A stretch of DNA of 64,000 nt. Source: an uncultured Planctomyces sp. GTDB lineage: Bacteria; Planctomycetota; Planctomycetia; Planctomycetales; Planctomycetaceae. The translations under genes and the position numbers were made by a program. The stretch spans positions 1-64,000 of the forward strand of contig CALDJX010000208.1 in the NCBI GenBank assembly GCA_937899075.1, written 5' to 3'. The notes under the pieces were generated by a model that saw only the letters and a program-made list of their open reading frames with translations, did not search any database and was not told where the DNA came from. Shown in pieces: positions 17,357 through 26,917 of this stretch. Each line of letters opens with the position of its first letter. Within the stretch, counting starts at the first letter, position 1.

Positions 17357-18631
17357 TTACAGAGCAACCGTCCCAGTCGCGTTGTTGAAGCGGGCTATTT
17401 CGACGCCGAAGTTTTGCAGCATGGTCGTGAAGAGATTGTTCAGCGGCGTTTGCGTGCCGGTATGCTGCGTCGCATCGACGTGCCTGCCGTGTTTGAAACC
17501 ACCTCCAGCGAGGACGATCGGCAGGTCGCGATTCGAATGGCGCGACGCATCGCCGAGGCCGCTTCCAAAGAACACCATCGTCTCGTCCAGCAGGTTGCTG
17601 CCCGCCGTCTTCGTCTTCTTCAGTTTCGCCATGAAGCGGGCCATCTGCTCGATATAGAACGCGTCAATGATGCGGAGTTGCTTCAGTCGCTCCGGCAGAT
17701 TGCCGTGATGAGTCAGCCCGTGGTACCCCGTGTTGACTCCGTCGATTTCGATGACGTGGTTATGCATCCCGAAGCCAGCAGTGAAGACTCGGCTGCTGTC
17801 TGATTGAATCGCGAGGAACAGCAGGTCGAACATCACCGGCGAGAGCGTGGGGTAATCCATGTTGCCGTGTGCGTTCACCGAGTCATCAAACTCAACGGTT
17901 GGTTTCGGGACGTCCTGCCAGCGTTGCATGCCCTGAATTCTTGACTCGGCTTCGCGGATGGCGGTGAGGTATTCATCCAACTTCTCGCGATCGGCTGGGT
18001 TAACACTCTTTTCAAGTCGCGTGGCCTGTCCGCGTACAAGATCGAGCACGCTGCCCTGCTGATCGAGTTCCAGTTTGCGGGCCTGTTTGGCTGCCTCGGG
18101 GTCATTCACGAAGAGCTTGCGAAACAAATCCAACGGGTCAGATTCTTCCCGCACTTTGATTCCCGAGGCCGTCCACGACGCTCCCTGGCTTCCACCCAGT
18201 GAAATATGCACGGATGGAAAACGCGTCTGATAACCGACGTGCGCTGCAGCCACTTGATCCATCGAAAAGTTTTCGCCAGCAGAGGCCTTCTTTGCGTCGA
18301 TCCCGCTCAGCAACGAGTTCATCGCCCCGTGCTTGGTATAGATGCCCGGATGATCCATGTGTGAGAAGACAGTAAAGTCGTTTCTGAGATCGGTCAGTGA
18401 TCGAAGAGTCGGCGAGAGTTCATAGTCATCGTCGAATGAAGTCGGAAAGAACGCTTGCGGGTTCATCCCCAATGCGCTGCTGATGCACACCATCCGCATC
18501 GGCGGAGTGCCACTTGACGGTGCCGCGTGAGTGAGAGACTCCAAGGTCGGTAACGCGATGGAGACTCCGGCCGCTTTCAGAAACGTGCGACGCTGAAATC
18601 GTCTCGTCTTTATGATTGTCGATGTCTTCAT
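17357..18631 (-). CDS. DUF1552 family protein, Tat-exported
   Basis: A 424-aa protein. The start at 18631 is preferred (AAAGG 8 nt upstream) over the TTG/ATG five codons earlier. A twin-arginine-type leader is present (TRRFQRRTFLKAAGVSIALPTLESL). Family blocks include MVCISSALGMNPQAFFP, SILGSx-like HISLGGSQGASWTASG and MVFFGSGLGDASRHSNRDLPIVLAGGG. DUF1552 proteins are the sulfatase-like-fold counterpart of DUF1501 and pair with DUF1592 proteins, as here. The reaction is undetermined. Confidence 0.9.
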   Translation of the reverse strand: MKTSTIIKTRRFQRRTFLKAAGVSIALPTLESLTHAAPSSGTPPMRMVCISSALGMNPQAFFPTSFDDDYELSPTLRSLTDLRNDFTVFSHMDHPGIYTKHGAMNSLLSGIDAKKASAGENFSMDQVAAAHVGYQTRFPSVHISLGGSQGASWTASGIKVREESDPLDLFRKLFVNDPEAAKQARKLELDQQGSVLDLVRGQATRLEKSVNPADREKLDEYLTAIREAESRIQGMQRWQDVPKPTVEFDDSVNAHGNMDYPTLSPVMFDLLFLAIQSDSSRVFTAGFGMHNHVIEIDGVNTGYHGLTHHGNLPERLKQLRIIDAFYIEQMARFMAKLKKTKTAGSNLLDETMVFFGSGLGDASRHSNRDLPIVLAGGGFKHGRHVDATQHTGTQTPLNNLFTTMLQNFGVEIARFNNATGTVAL

Positions 18632-18910
18632 TGAAATACCTTTCAACGTCGTGGACTTAGCCAGAAGCCGCTGTCTGCAATCAGGTAAAGGGATCCTGGC
18701 GAATCCCCCTACTTCAATACCGGCCCAAAGTGCTTTTCGCCATTGGTACTCAGGATCTGAAAATGGTGAATGCCAACTCGCTGTCCGTTCACCGGTACCT
18801 ACACACCTATCGGAAATAAAAATTCACTCTCCCTGGCGAGAGTCGAGTCCCACTGAGGAGAGGGGAAATGCAGGAATTGGTCGACCAGATTTCGACTTGG
18901 CGTCCGGTTT

Positions 18911-19261
18911 TCAGTTTGAACGGAATTTAGGCTTCGGCTTGTTCGACTGATAGGATCGCAGCAGTTCACTCAGTTCTTTAACGACTTCAGGATGCTGCCG
19001 ATAAAGGTTCCGTGTTTGCTTCAGGTCGTTTTCTAAATCGTAGAGCTGCGCGGTTGGGGCGTCCTTCTTGGTCCTGCCGTTTTCGATGTCGCTGTTCCTG
19101 TATTCTGCGCAGGCGATGGCGGCGGCCCGTCCGCCGAAGGCATGTGCGCCGCGTTTCGCGGCGGTAAAACCACCGCTGCCCTGGGCTCCGATATACATCC
19201 ATTTTCCTTTGCGAACAGCCAGGTGCGTCGGCTTGCTCGGGGCGAGCACAATGTGGTCCCG
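18911..19261 (-). pseudogene. 3' remnant of a sulfatase gene
   Basis: The last 116 residues of the ORF-track entry 18911..19963 match the C-terminal part of type I sulfatases: RDHIVLAPSKPTHLAVRKGKW, a GSGGF motif, AQLYDLENDLKQTRNLY and HPEVVKELSELLRSY. The rest of that ORF (19390-19963) is the antisense shadow of the exonuclease III gene. The catalytic N-terminal three quarters, including C-x-P-S-R and the metal ligands, is missing. The join lies near 19261-19295. No start codon with a ribosome binding site opens this fragment. I call it a degenerate remnant, truncated by deletion or by a rearrangement that brought in xth. Confidence 0.7.
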
Positions 19262-19390
19262 GAGTGGCTCTGCGGGGTTACTGGTTAACGCCGATAGAAT
19301 GACGGTGCAAACGAGTCGCTGTTCGAATGGCGGATCGCTCGCCAGGATTCTCGCGTTGCCAGTTTCTGACATCGCGCGAGAACTTTTGAA

Positions 19391-20155
19391 ATGCGAATTA
19401 CCACCTGGAATGTGAACGGGATCCGAGCCGCGATCCGCAAAGGCTTTGCAGAGATCGTCGAACAGGTCGCACCAGACGTGTTGCTGCTTCAGGAAGTCCG
19501 TGCTCTGCCGGAACAGATTCCCGCCGAATGGGTTAATCCCGACGGCTGGCATGTTCACTGGCATCCTGCCGAAAAAAAAGGCTACTCGGGAACGGCCATC
19601 CTGTCGCGCAGCCCGATCGAAATTCTGGGCACGGGTCTCGACAAAGACGACCCGGAAGGACGGATCGTTCGAGCACTCATCGACGGCGTCGAAATCGTCA
19701 GCGTTTATCTTCCGTCGGGCTCGTCCAGCGAAGATCGGCAGGCGGTCAAAGAAACCTGGCTGGACGAATTCGCACCGTGGGCGGATGACCTGAAGCGGAA
19801 GCGCCGACCAGTTATCATGGGCGGAGACTTCAACATCGCTCACACCGAGCAGGACATCTTCTACGCCAAGTCCAATGAGAAGACATCCGGCTTCCTCCCG
19901 CACGAACGCGAGTGGATGGGCGGCATGATTGCTGGCGGCTGGCGGGACTTCGTCCGCGATCACTACGGCGATATGCAGGGCCCGTATTCCTGGTGGTCAA
20001 ACCGCGGCCGCGCGAGGGAACTCGACCGAGGCTGGCGCATCGATTACCTGATCGGAAACACCGCCGCCGGCAAACGATTCAAGACGGCTGACATTTGTCG
20101 CGCAGGCGGCATGACCGTTTCCGATCACGCGCCGGTTTCAATCGACCTTGAGTAA
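19391..20155 (+). CDS. xth: Exodeoxyribonuclease III (AP endonuclease)
   Basis: A 254-aa enzyme of the EEP superfamily that cleaves at abasic sites and removes 3' blocking groups in base excision repair. Catalytic motifs visible are TWNVNGIRAA (Asn), LLQEVRA (metal-binding Glu), GGDFNIAHTEQD (Asp and Asn), RIDYL (Asp) and SDHAPVSIDL (final Asp-His). Length fits the family (about 250-270). It starts with ATG immediately after the sulfatase remnant on the other strand. Confidence 0.95.
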   Translation: MRITTWNVNGIRAAIRKGFAEIVEQVAPDVLLLQEVRALPEQIPAEWVNPDGWHVHWHPAEKKGYSGTAILSRSPIEILGTGLDKDDPEGRIVRALIDGVEIVSVYLPSGSSSEDRQAVKETWLDEFAPWADDLKRKRRPVIMGGDFNIAHTEQDIFYAKSNEKTSGFLPHEREWMGGMIAGGWRDFVRDHYGDMQGPYSWWSNRGRARELDRGWRIDYLIGNTAAGKRFKTADICRAGGMTVSDHAPVSIDLE

Positions 20156-20163
20156 GAGCAAGC

Positions 20164-20247
20164 AGGGTACGTCAAGCGCAGCGCCGGCGTACCGTGGAAA
20201 ACCTCAGCCGCAAAATGGTATGCCGGCGCTGCGCTTGTCATACCCTA
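20164..20247. repeat. REPIN, family D (GTAGGGTATGACAAGCG...GGCATACC pair)
   Basis: Inverted arms agggtacgtcaagcgcagcgccggcgtacc and ggtatgccggcgctgcgcttgtcataccctac are separated by about 25 bp between the convergent xth and kinase genes. Read from the right, the arm starts with GTAG, and that TAG is the stop codon of the kinase gene. A second copy is at 55161-55242. Confidence 0.85.
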
Positions 20248-23200
20248 CTTCTTTGTGCCCGCTGTGAGTTCTTCGATGAATTGTCGATAGGCCATCGAGT
20301 TTCGAATCGGATTCAAGGCATTGTCGTTCAACATTTCCCGCAGCATGATCCTCGCCATATTTGGATCAGACTTCGCGACGCTGAACGCTTCACGCAGCAA
20401 CTCAACTGACGTTGTCGACGATTCGTTGTAGCTGTTGATTTTCTGCTCGTCTGGCAGTTGCGGATTGAGCATGACCGAAGCGGCGTTACTGGCGTAGACC
20501 GTCGCCGCGTTGTGAAATAACGCGAATGCCTGCGGTCCAACTTCTGCCGCCTGAGCACGAGCCAGCGGGTGTGCTGCCTGAAGTTCTCGACGGGCGTCTG
20601 GCCAGCGACCGTTGCGTTCGTAGGCCGATGCCAGGCCGATCAGCGTGTCCGGGTTCTCGGGCGAGAGTTCTTTTGCTGATTCGAAATCCCGGATGGCAAG
20701 GTCGACATTGTCTTCAAGAAACGCCCACGCTCGTTTGGTCAGAGGCACAGCTTGCCGCCGTTCAAACATCAAAGACAGCGTGTAATAGTCGACGGCTTCG
20801 AACTTCTTGCTCATGCCGTGAAACGCCGTCGCGATGCCGTTGTAAACGAGGTGTGGTGACGGCACCGTTTTTTCGACTTCGCCATTGGCCATCTGAAGAA
20901 ATTCGGTGTACCGCTCGATGGCCTTTTCATTCTCTCGCAACTGCAACTGAGCTTCCGCAAGCAGAAGAACGGTGTTTGGATCGGTCGGCCGCAACTTGTA
21001 AGAAGCTTCCAGATTCACGACGGCTTCGCCGTGCTCGGCCAGGAGCGAGTGGATCCTCGCGATTCGCTTCAGCGTGAAGGCTTTGCGGTCCGGGTTCCCG
21101 TCAATTTCCAGGTGCCTTCGGTAACTGACGAGTGCTGCCTGCGTTTGACCTTGCCGTTCGTAGATTTGTCCACGCAACTGATGAAGTCCGGGGTGGTTGC
21201 CGGCTCCAGATTGCGCGGCCTGAGCCAGCGCATCCAATGCCTTGTCGTAGAGACTCTGAACCTGCTGCTCAATTTCAAGATCCGACAAGACGACCGCCGG
21301 TGGATCATTCGACTCGTCGGTCGCAGTCGACGGTTTCTGTAATTCTTCAGCGAGTGCCCAATAGGCAGCGGCGATATTGACCAGCGGCTTGCCGGAGTCG
21401 GGTTTTAACTCGCGAGCCTTCTCCAGGTTCTGCATCGCTTCATCGAACTTACGCTGAGTCAACAGCACGACGCCTCGACTGACAAACACGCTGAACAATT
21501 TGGGGTCGAGTGCTTCTGCCTGATCAAAATCAGTCGCCGCGTTTTCGAACTGGCCGAGTTCTGCCGAGCAGATTCCTCGCAGTACGTAGGCCCAGGGGTA
21601 ATCCGGACGGCGGGCGATGCACGACGAGAAACTGCTGGCGGCAGCGGCGTGCTGACCGAGGTTGCGATAACAAAGTCCCAGAAAATGCTGGACCCAATAA
21701 TGGTCCGGTGCAAGCTGTTGAGCCTTCAAATAAAACTCCAACGCTTCGTTAAAGTGTCCTCGCACACGGAGGTTCTCGGCGAGCAGATAAAAGTCCAAAG
21801 CCGTTTTCGGTTTGACCGACTTCGCTTCGTTGAAGACTTGTTTCGCGGCTTCACCCTTACCAGCCTGTTGCAGATAGTTGGCTTCGCGAGCGAGCAAGGC
21901 TTGCGACGAAATTCCCAGCGACTTCGCTTTCGCGACCCAGCCGAGAGATCTTTCAGCAGCTTCCGCTTTCTCTTCATTCGACGCGTGCTGAGCAAGCCAC
22001 CACTCCATCTCGGCCGCGGTCAGCAGCAGTTCGAACGTACCTTCCCGCAACGCCTGCAGCGGCCACTGTCGGTTGTCGCGTTGCCAGTCTCTCGTCCACG
22101 GAAGGCGTTCGGAAAAGTGAGGCGGCGGATCGGTCAACGGTTGTGGCTGGTCGAGGTCGAACTTGGCCAGCGCATTCTTCACATGCTCGACCGCCAGTTT
22201 CGCGTCTTCGGCGACGTCTTCTTCGTCGGGAAAACTCGACCGGACGCGAGCCTGGTCAAGCTCGGACATGAACTCGTCGAACCTTGCCTGCGTATCCGCC
22301 ACGGCTTCCTGCTGAGCCAACGCGTCCGTCACCGTCTTCGTCTGACGAGTTACTTCCGCGACGATGTCCGGCAGTTCGGTCTCGTCCTTCAGCAGCGTCG
22401 CCAGTTCGGCGAGCAACGTTCGCGCGGACTCGTAGTTGCCGTCCAGAATCTGCGATTTCGAGGTCGCGAGCTTCGCTTCCGTTTCTCGGCCGAGCTTTGC
22501 CAGTCGGTCGGTTTCGACAAGCTGCAATCGACTGCTGAGAAAACTCCGTAAATCACTCAGTTCAGAATGCTCGCCAGTGCGGCCGAGAGCCTCGTTCAGC
22601 AACTCGCGAGCCTGCACGTAATCGCCTTGATCGGCTGCCGTGGCAGATAGCTGCGCTCTAGTTTGGGCAACGCTTCGGATTGCATCCATCGCGTTGGAGT
22701 GAGACCAAATCGAGCCGACCCACACAACGACCAGAACTCCCATTGCGACGGCCACGCTGTTAACCGTTGACTGATTTCGCCTGGCCCAGCGTTTTGCTTT
22801 GACCTGCCAGGGATCTTCGAAGCACGACACCGGCTCATCGGCGAGCCATGCTTCGATATCCGCAGCAATCTTCAATGCCGAGTCGTACCGGTCTTCGCGG
22901 TCGGTCGCCAGCGCCTTCATGCAAATGGCTTCGATCGGTTTGCCGATGGATGCATCATGATCGCGCGGCGGAATGATGTTTCCTTCCTTAACGTTCTTCA
23001 GAACTTCTCGAATCTTGCCTCGCGCGATCGGCTGATGATTCGTGAGAAGTTTGTAGAGGATGCCGCCCAGCGAATAGATGTCCGTGCGGGCGTCGAGTTC
23101 GTCGAGCTTTCCGGCAGCCTGTTCGGGAGGCATGTACGCCGGCGTTCCCATCACGGAACCCATCATCGTCTGGCTGCCCGCCGAGCGAACGTCGGTGTGA

Positions 23201-24744
23201 ACCAACTTTCTGGTCGACCCGAAACTTCCGCTGAATTGCGACTGGCCACCGACTGACGCTCCGGCTTTCGACGCTCCACCGGTTGACGGTTCAGCAACGG
23301 CCGTTCCTGTTTGCAGTCCCGTGACCTGGGATTCCATAACGGTCTGATCGCCAGCACCGAGGGCCGACGTGCTTGTCGTAATGGGAGACTCGTCGCCGAT
23401 TGGCTCGACATCGGTGACTTTGGCCAGGCCCCAGTCAAGCACGAGTGTCTCGCCAAACGCGCCGATCATCACGTTGAGTGGCTTGAGGTCTCGGTGCAGA
23501 ACGCCGCGGTCGTGAGCGAACGCCAGCGCGTTGCAGATGTCGATGAAGCTGGCGAGGAGTCGCCTGAACGTGAGCGTCCACTCCGGGCTGCCTTTCGGGA
23601 GTTGATGGAATGAGTCGATTTCCTTCTCCATCGTCTCGCCGCGAACCAGTTTCATCGCGTAGAACGGCGTCCCGTTTTCCTGGTAGCCGATGTCGTAAAT
23701 CGGGACGATGCCGGGGTGCTCAAGTTGTCCCGTGATCTGAGCTTCTTCGAGGAAGCGTTCCAGCGCGTTGCGATTCTTCAGCGCGTTGGGGAGCAGCTCT
23801 TTGAAAGCAACCTCACGCCGCAGCCGGGAATCATTGGCCATCCAGATCTGACCGAGGCCGCCGCGCGCAAAATTCGTAACGAGCTGGTATCGCTGCTCGG
23901 CATCCCAGCGGTTGGCGGTTTCGTGTGCGGCCTTGCCTTTCGGTGGCTTCTTCTTCTGATTCGAATCGCGGGTCTTGTTCCAGTTTCCTTTACCGGAGGC
24001 TCCGGCTGTGCTGGACGATTCAAATTCGGTGGCTCCGGTTTGTGATGAGCTGGCACGACCCGTTGAGCCTTCGATGATCGTGCCGTCCGGGTCGGAACTT
24101 TCAGCCGTCGCGCCTTCGATGATGGTCCCTTCGGGGTCGGCGTTGCCTGTCGACGATCCCGTCACGTAAGTCGCGTCGTCGTGAGTCGCCGATTCAACGA
24201 CAGTTCCGTCGGCGCTGTCCGAGCCGCCTTCGATAGAGGTCTGATTGGGATCGTCTTCGGATATTGATGGTTGAGTGTTGTCACCTTCGCCGTTTGCTGA
24301 GAGTGAATCGTTCGAACGGGCAGAATCGGTCGGACCAGACGCCACCGTCGCGTCGTCGGCGTTTTCCTGCGGTGGCGGAGTGATGTCAGACAGAGGTTCG
24401 ATAACGGTGTGATCGCCTTCGTCCGTCTGCGCTGCCGATTCTGATGCCGGCAAGTCAGTAATTGTGGCGGGATCGCCGAAGGACGTGTCCTCGACGATCG
24501 TCTGATCTTCAGGCAGCATAAACGTTTGATCGACCGCGTCGGCGTTCGCGTGGCCTTGCTGATCAGCTGGAAGCTGCACAGTGTCGGCGGGTTTCGGTGC
24601 CGTTTCAGAGGGCTGTTCAGAACCCTCTCCCATGACGGTTTCCGTGTCCTGGTCGGGCGGCGGTTCCGGCTGTTTCTGCCCGTTGTCAGGTCCGTGTTCG
24701 CTGCCGTTGCCACCAGCCAGGGTCTCATCCTGATTCGACATCAC
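20245..24744 (-). CDS. Large membrane Ser/Thr protein kinase with TPR repeats and a T-x-x-E-rich disordered N-terminus
   Basis: 1499 aa. Residues 1-285 are acidic, Ser/Thr/Gln-rich and repeat D/G-Q-T-[VI]-[VIM]-E units (QTIVE, HTVIE, GTVVE, GTIIE twice). The kinase domain is about 286-620: FARGGLGQIW (Gly loop), FKELLP (Lys), HRDLKPLNVM (catalytic loop), DWGLAK in place of DFG, and GTPAYMPPEQ (APE). An insertion of about 80 residues between DWG and APE carries another QTVME. One transmembrane helix follows (VAVAMGVLVVVWVGSIW). The C-terminal 750 residues are coiled coil then TPR repeats, probably periplasmic. Family: planctomycete Pkn-type kinases. Substrates unknown. The TAG stop lies in a REP element. 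Confidence 0.85.
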   Translation of the reverse strand: MMSNQDETLAGGNGSEHGPDNGQKQPEPPPDQDTETVMGEGSEQPSETAPKPADTVQLPADQQGHANADAVDQTFMLPEDQTIVEDTSFGDPATITDLPASESAAQTDEGDHTVIEPLSDITPPPQENADDATVASGPTDSARSNDSLSANGEGDNTQPSISEDDPNQTSIEGGSDSADGTVVESATHDDATYVTGSSTGNADPEGTIIEGATAESSDPDGTIIEGSTGRASSSQTGATEFESSSTAGASGKGNWNKTRDSNQKKKPPKGKAAHETANRWDAEQRYQLVTNFARGGLGQIWMANDSRLRREVAFKELLPNALKNRNALERFLEEAQITGQLEHPGIVPIYDIGYQENGTPFYAMKLVRGETMEKEIDSFHQLPKGSPEWTLTFRRLLASFIDICNALAFAHDRGVLHRDLKPLNVMIGAFGETLVLDWGLAKVTDVEPIGDESPITTSTSALGAGDQTVMESQVTGLQTGTAVAEPSTGGASKAGASVGGQSQFSGSFGSTRKLVHTDVRSAGSQTMMGSVMGTPAYMPPEQAAGKLDELDARTDIYSLGGILYKLLTNHQPIARGKIREVLKNVKEGNIIPPRDHDASIGKPIEAICMKALATDREDRYDSALKIAADIEAWLADEPVSCFEDPWQVKAKRWARRNQSTVNSVAVAMGVLVVVWVGSIWSHSNAMDAIRSVAQTRAQLSATAADQGDYVQARELLNEALGRTGEHSELSDLRSFLSSRLQLVETDRLAKLGRETEAKLATSKSQILDGNYESARTLLAELATLLKDETELPDIVAEVTRQTKTVTDALAQQEAVADTQARFDEFMSELDQARVRSSFPDEEDVAEDAKLAVEHVKNALAKFDLDQPQPLTDPPPHFSERLPWTRDWQRDNRQWPLQALREGTFELLLTAAEMEWWLAQHASNEEKAEAAERSLGWVAKAKSLGISSQALLAREANYLQQAGKGEAAKQVFNEAKSVKPKTALDFYLLAENLRVRGHFNEALEFYLKAQQLAPDHYWVQHFLGLCYRNLGQHAAAASSFSSCIARRPDYPWAYVLRGICSAELGQFENAATDFDQAEALDPKLFSVFVSRGVVLLTQRKFDEAMQNLEKARELKPDSGKPLVNIAAAYWALAEELQKPSTATDESNDPPAVVLSDLEIEQQVQSLYDKALDALAQAAQSGAGNHPGLHQLRGQIYERQGQTQAALVSYRRHLEIDGNPDRKAFTLKRIARIHSLLAEHGEAVVNLEASYKLRPTDPNTVLLLAEAQLQLRENEKAIERYTEFLQMANGEVEKTVPSPHLVYNGIATAFHGMSKKFEAVDYYTLSLMFERRQAVPLTKRAWAFLEDNVDLAIRDFESAKELSPENPDTLIGLASAYERNGRWPDARRELQAAHPLARAQAAEVGPQAFALFHNAATVYASNAASVMLNPQLPDEQKINSYNESSTTSVELLREAFSVAKSDPNMARIMLREMLNDNALNPIRNSMAYRQFIEELTAGTKK

Positions 24745-24982
24745 AAAGCCTCATCCGTTCCAATCGGCGATATTTTGAACAAGCAGGCCGAGTGTCGATT
24801 GCCGCTTGCCGGGCAGAAGGACAATATCCGTCCGTCTGTCGCATCATCAAGGTTGATCCCGGCGATGCGGAACCATCGAAACTGCTGGTCGCGATCGCCT
24901 GGCTGTCCGAAGTGGGATGCGACAAACTCCGCCAGCTGCTGAGCCATCGTCGAGAATCCGGACTAACTGAAAGAATCAACTC

Positions 24983-25735
24983 GTGCTTGAACTGCGAAAC
25001 CCTCACAGCGTCATGGCTGCTTTGAAACATCGACCTGATGATGTTCGCGAGATCCGCGTCCCCGCCGGGAAGCCTTATGGAGTCTGGGCCGACGCCGCTG
25101 ATCTGGCGAGAAGTCATCAGATTTCAGTGGTCGCTCAGCAGCTCGATGCGGGGGCTCGACGAGGGAAGAAGACGCAGGGAAAGAGTGAGCGGATCGGAAT
25201 TGCAACGGCGATTGTGTGCGAGCATCCCGGCATTCAGACGCCAGCAAAACTGCTCGGCACAGCGGCAGAGAATGATCCGAATGCTTCCGGTTTGTGGCTC
25301 GCTCTGGATTGTCTGCAGGATCCTCACAACGTTGGAGCAATCTTTCGAACGGCGTCGTTTTTTGGTGTAAAGGGAGTCCTGCTGACCAAAGATCGCTCGG
25401 CACCAATGACCGCGACCGTTTACGACGTGGCCGCCGGAGGCGTCGAAAGCGTGCCGTTCTGCCTGGTGCCGAATCTCGCAAAGTCGCTCGATATCGCCAA
25501 GAAATCCGGCCTGTGGCTGCTGGGCACGTCCGAGCACGAGGCCACCTCGTACGCTGACGTTCTGCCGGATCGTCAATGGCTGCTGGTCATCGGCAACGAA
25601 GAGAAAGGCCTGCGACGCCTGACGCTCGACACTTGCGACGTCATCTGCGGTATCCCGGCTCAAGGCGACGTGACATCACTCAACGCGTCCGTCGCTGCCG
25701 CAATCATGATCGCTCGACTGAGCCCACCAGCGTAG
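24983..25735 (+). CDS. rlmB: 23S rRNA 2'-O-methyltransferase, RlmB/TrmH (SPOUT) family
   Basis: A 250-aa SAM-dependent RNA ribose methyltransferase. The N-terminal substrate-binding domain (about 1-95) is followed by the SPOUT knot. Motif 1 is LDCLQDPHNVGAIFRTA (about 109-125), motif 2 VIGNEEKGLR and motif 3 VTSLNASVAAAI. The KDRSAPMTATVYDVAAGGVESVPF stretch closely follows E. coli RlmB (KDRSAQLNATAKKVACGAAESVPL). GTG start. The TAG stop codon is the TAG of the adjoining REP head GTAG. Convergent with lpxI. Confidence 0.88.
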   Translation: MLELRNPHSVMAALKHRPDDVREIRVPAGKPYGVWADAADLARSHQISVVAQQLDAGARRGKKTQGKSERIGIATAIVCEHPGIQTPAKLLGTAAENDPNASGLWLALDCLQDPHNVGAIFRTASFFGVKGVLLTKDRSAPMTATVYDVAAGGVESVPFCLVPNLAKSLDIAKKSGLWLLGTSEHEATSYADVLPDRQWLLVIGNEEKGLRRLTLDTCDVICGIPAQGDVTSLNASVAAAIMIARLSPPA

Positions 25736-25889
25736 GTCAGGCTCCGCCTGACGGAGTTATTCGGAAGAATTTCCAACCACGAAAGACACGAAACAAACGA
25801 AAAAAACGTGTACTTAATGTTTTTCGTGGTTCATCTTTTTCGAAGCATTTGCCAACGCGAAGACGTCGTCAGGCCGAGCCTGACCTACC
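25732..25889. repeat. REPIN, family B (GTAG + GTCAGGC/GCCTGAC palindrome, inverted pair)
   Basis: The left arm is gtaggtcaggctccgcctgacgga, the right arm cgtcaggccgagcctgacctac. The 115-bp spacer holds ccacgaaagacacgaaac and, inverted, ttttcgtggttc, another short inverted repeat. It sits between the convergent rlmB and lpxI genes and supplies the rlmB stop codon. Other family members are at 49875-49897 (single arm) and 54340-54436 (pair). Confidence 0.85.
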
Positions 25890-25903
25890 GCCAACGCCCA
25901 CAA

Positions 25904-26800
25904 CTACGAAGCGGCTTTGAGCTGCAGCTCTTCGGCGTTCAGCGAGACCACGGCGATGCCCAGCTTTTCGGCGAGTGCCAGAACTTCTGCCTGGTCAAGC
26001 ATGATCGTCATGCCGCTTTCGACGGCCAGGCAGCGACAGCCAGCCTGGTGCATTGTCTGGATTGTCTTGACGCCGATCGTTGGCACGTCGAATCGCATGT
26101 CCTGTTGAGGCTTGGCGACTTTCACAACCGTCGAGGCGGCTCGCCGGCACAGCTTGCCCGCTCGTTCGATGCAGCGGTCCGTGCCTTCGATGGCTTCGAC
26201 GGCGATGACGGCCATGTCGTTGACGACGATCGACTGGCCGATGTCCAGGCCGCCCATCTGCTTGGCGATTTCCCATCCAAACCGAACATCGCGCCATTGA
26301 TTTGGCGTCGGTTTACGTCGTGTTAAAAATCCGTGTTCCACGAGTAACTCCGGGCAGTATTCCAGGGCCGATCCGAATGTAATGTTGTCTCGTTCAAACT
26401 CTCGAATCACCGCAAGCAGAATCGTGTCGTCTCGTCGGTCCTTCGTGAAAACGTAGGTCCAGAGCATGTGGATGGCTCGCCAGTCGGGAACGAAATTCCA
26501 GAACCGGCCCGGCGCGAACAGCTCAACCTTTTCAACCTTACCCGCCATGACCGCATGGTGAACGTCGTTACGCAGACAGGACCGAATGGCTCGACCGACT
26601 TTGCAGACCGGGAAGGAGTCCCACGAATCGCAGAGTGATTCAAGTTCGTCGTCGACCATTCCCTGAATGCCGACGCCGTGCACGCTGAGACCCTGTTCGC
26701 GCGCGGCCTCGGCAAAGATGATCGGAAACCGACCAGCGCCGGCGATGAGCCCGATTCTTTCACCAGGTTGCAATTTGTTGTCGAGAGAAATTACGTGCAT
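25904..26800 (-). CDS. lpxI: UDP-2,3-diacylglucosamine pyrophosphatase LpxI (DUF1009)
   Basis: A 298-aa enzyme that cleaves UDP-2,3-diacylglucosamine to lipid X in lipid A synthesis, the LpxH substitute in many bacteria. Start chosen at 26800 (MHVISLDNKLQPGERIGLIAGAGRFP); the ORF-track start 26 codons upstream lacks family similarity. Family features visible are the N-terminal GLIAGAGRFPIIFAEAA, VHHAVMAGKVEKV, and the C-terminal catalytic domain with MRFDVPTIGVKTI and HQAGCRCLAVESGMTIMLD. It follows lpxD on the same strand with about 117 bp between them, so the two likely form an operon. Confidence 0.9.
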   Translation of the reverse strand: MHVISLDNKLQPGERIGLIAGAGRFPIIFAEAAREQGLSVHGVGIQGMVDDELESLCDSWDSFPVCKVGRAIRSCLRNDVHHAVMAGKVEKVELFAPGRFWNFVPDWRAIHMLWTYVFTKDRRDDTILLAVIREFERDNITFGSALEYCPELLVEHGFLTRRKPTPNQWRDVRFGWEIAKQMGGLDIGQSIVVNDMAVIAVEAIEGTDRCIERAGKLCRRAASTVVKVAKPQQDMRFDVPTIGVKTIQTMHQAGCRCLAVESGMTIMLDQAEVLALAEKLGIAVVSLNAEELQLKAAS

Positions 26801-26917
26801 TGTTGCAGGATTGTCTGCTCCGCCGTTGCAGCGGATTCGTCTTACGGATTCGGAATGACGAATGTGCTGATGCAGCACGTTGTGAAATGGAGTCGCTGGT
26901 CAGCCATCCATCCGGGA

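Noticed and set aside
19391-19963. N-terminal half of the 350-aa minus-strand ORF
   Set aside because: It is antisense to the well-supported xth gene and has no family similarity; only its last 116 codons (sulfatase remnant) are real.
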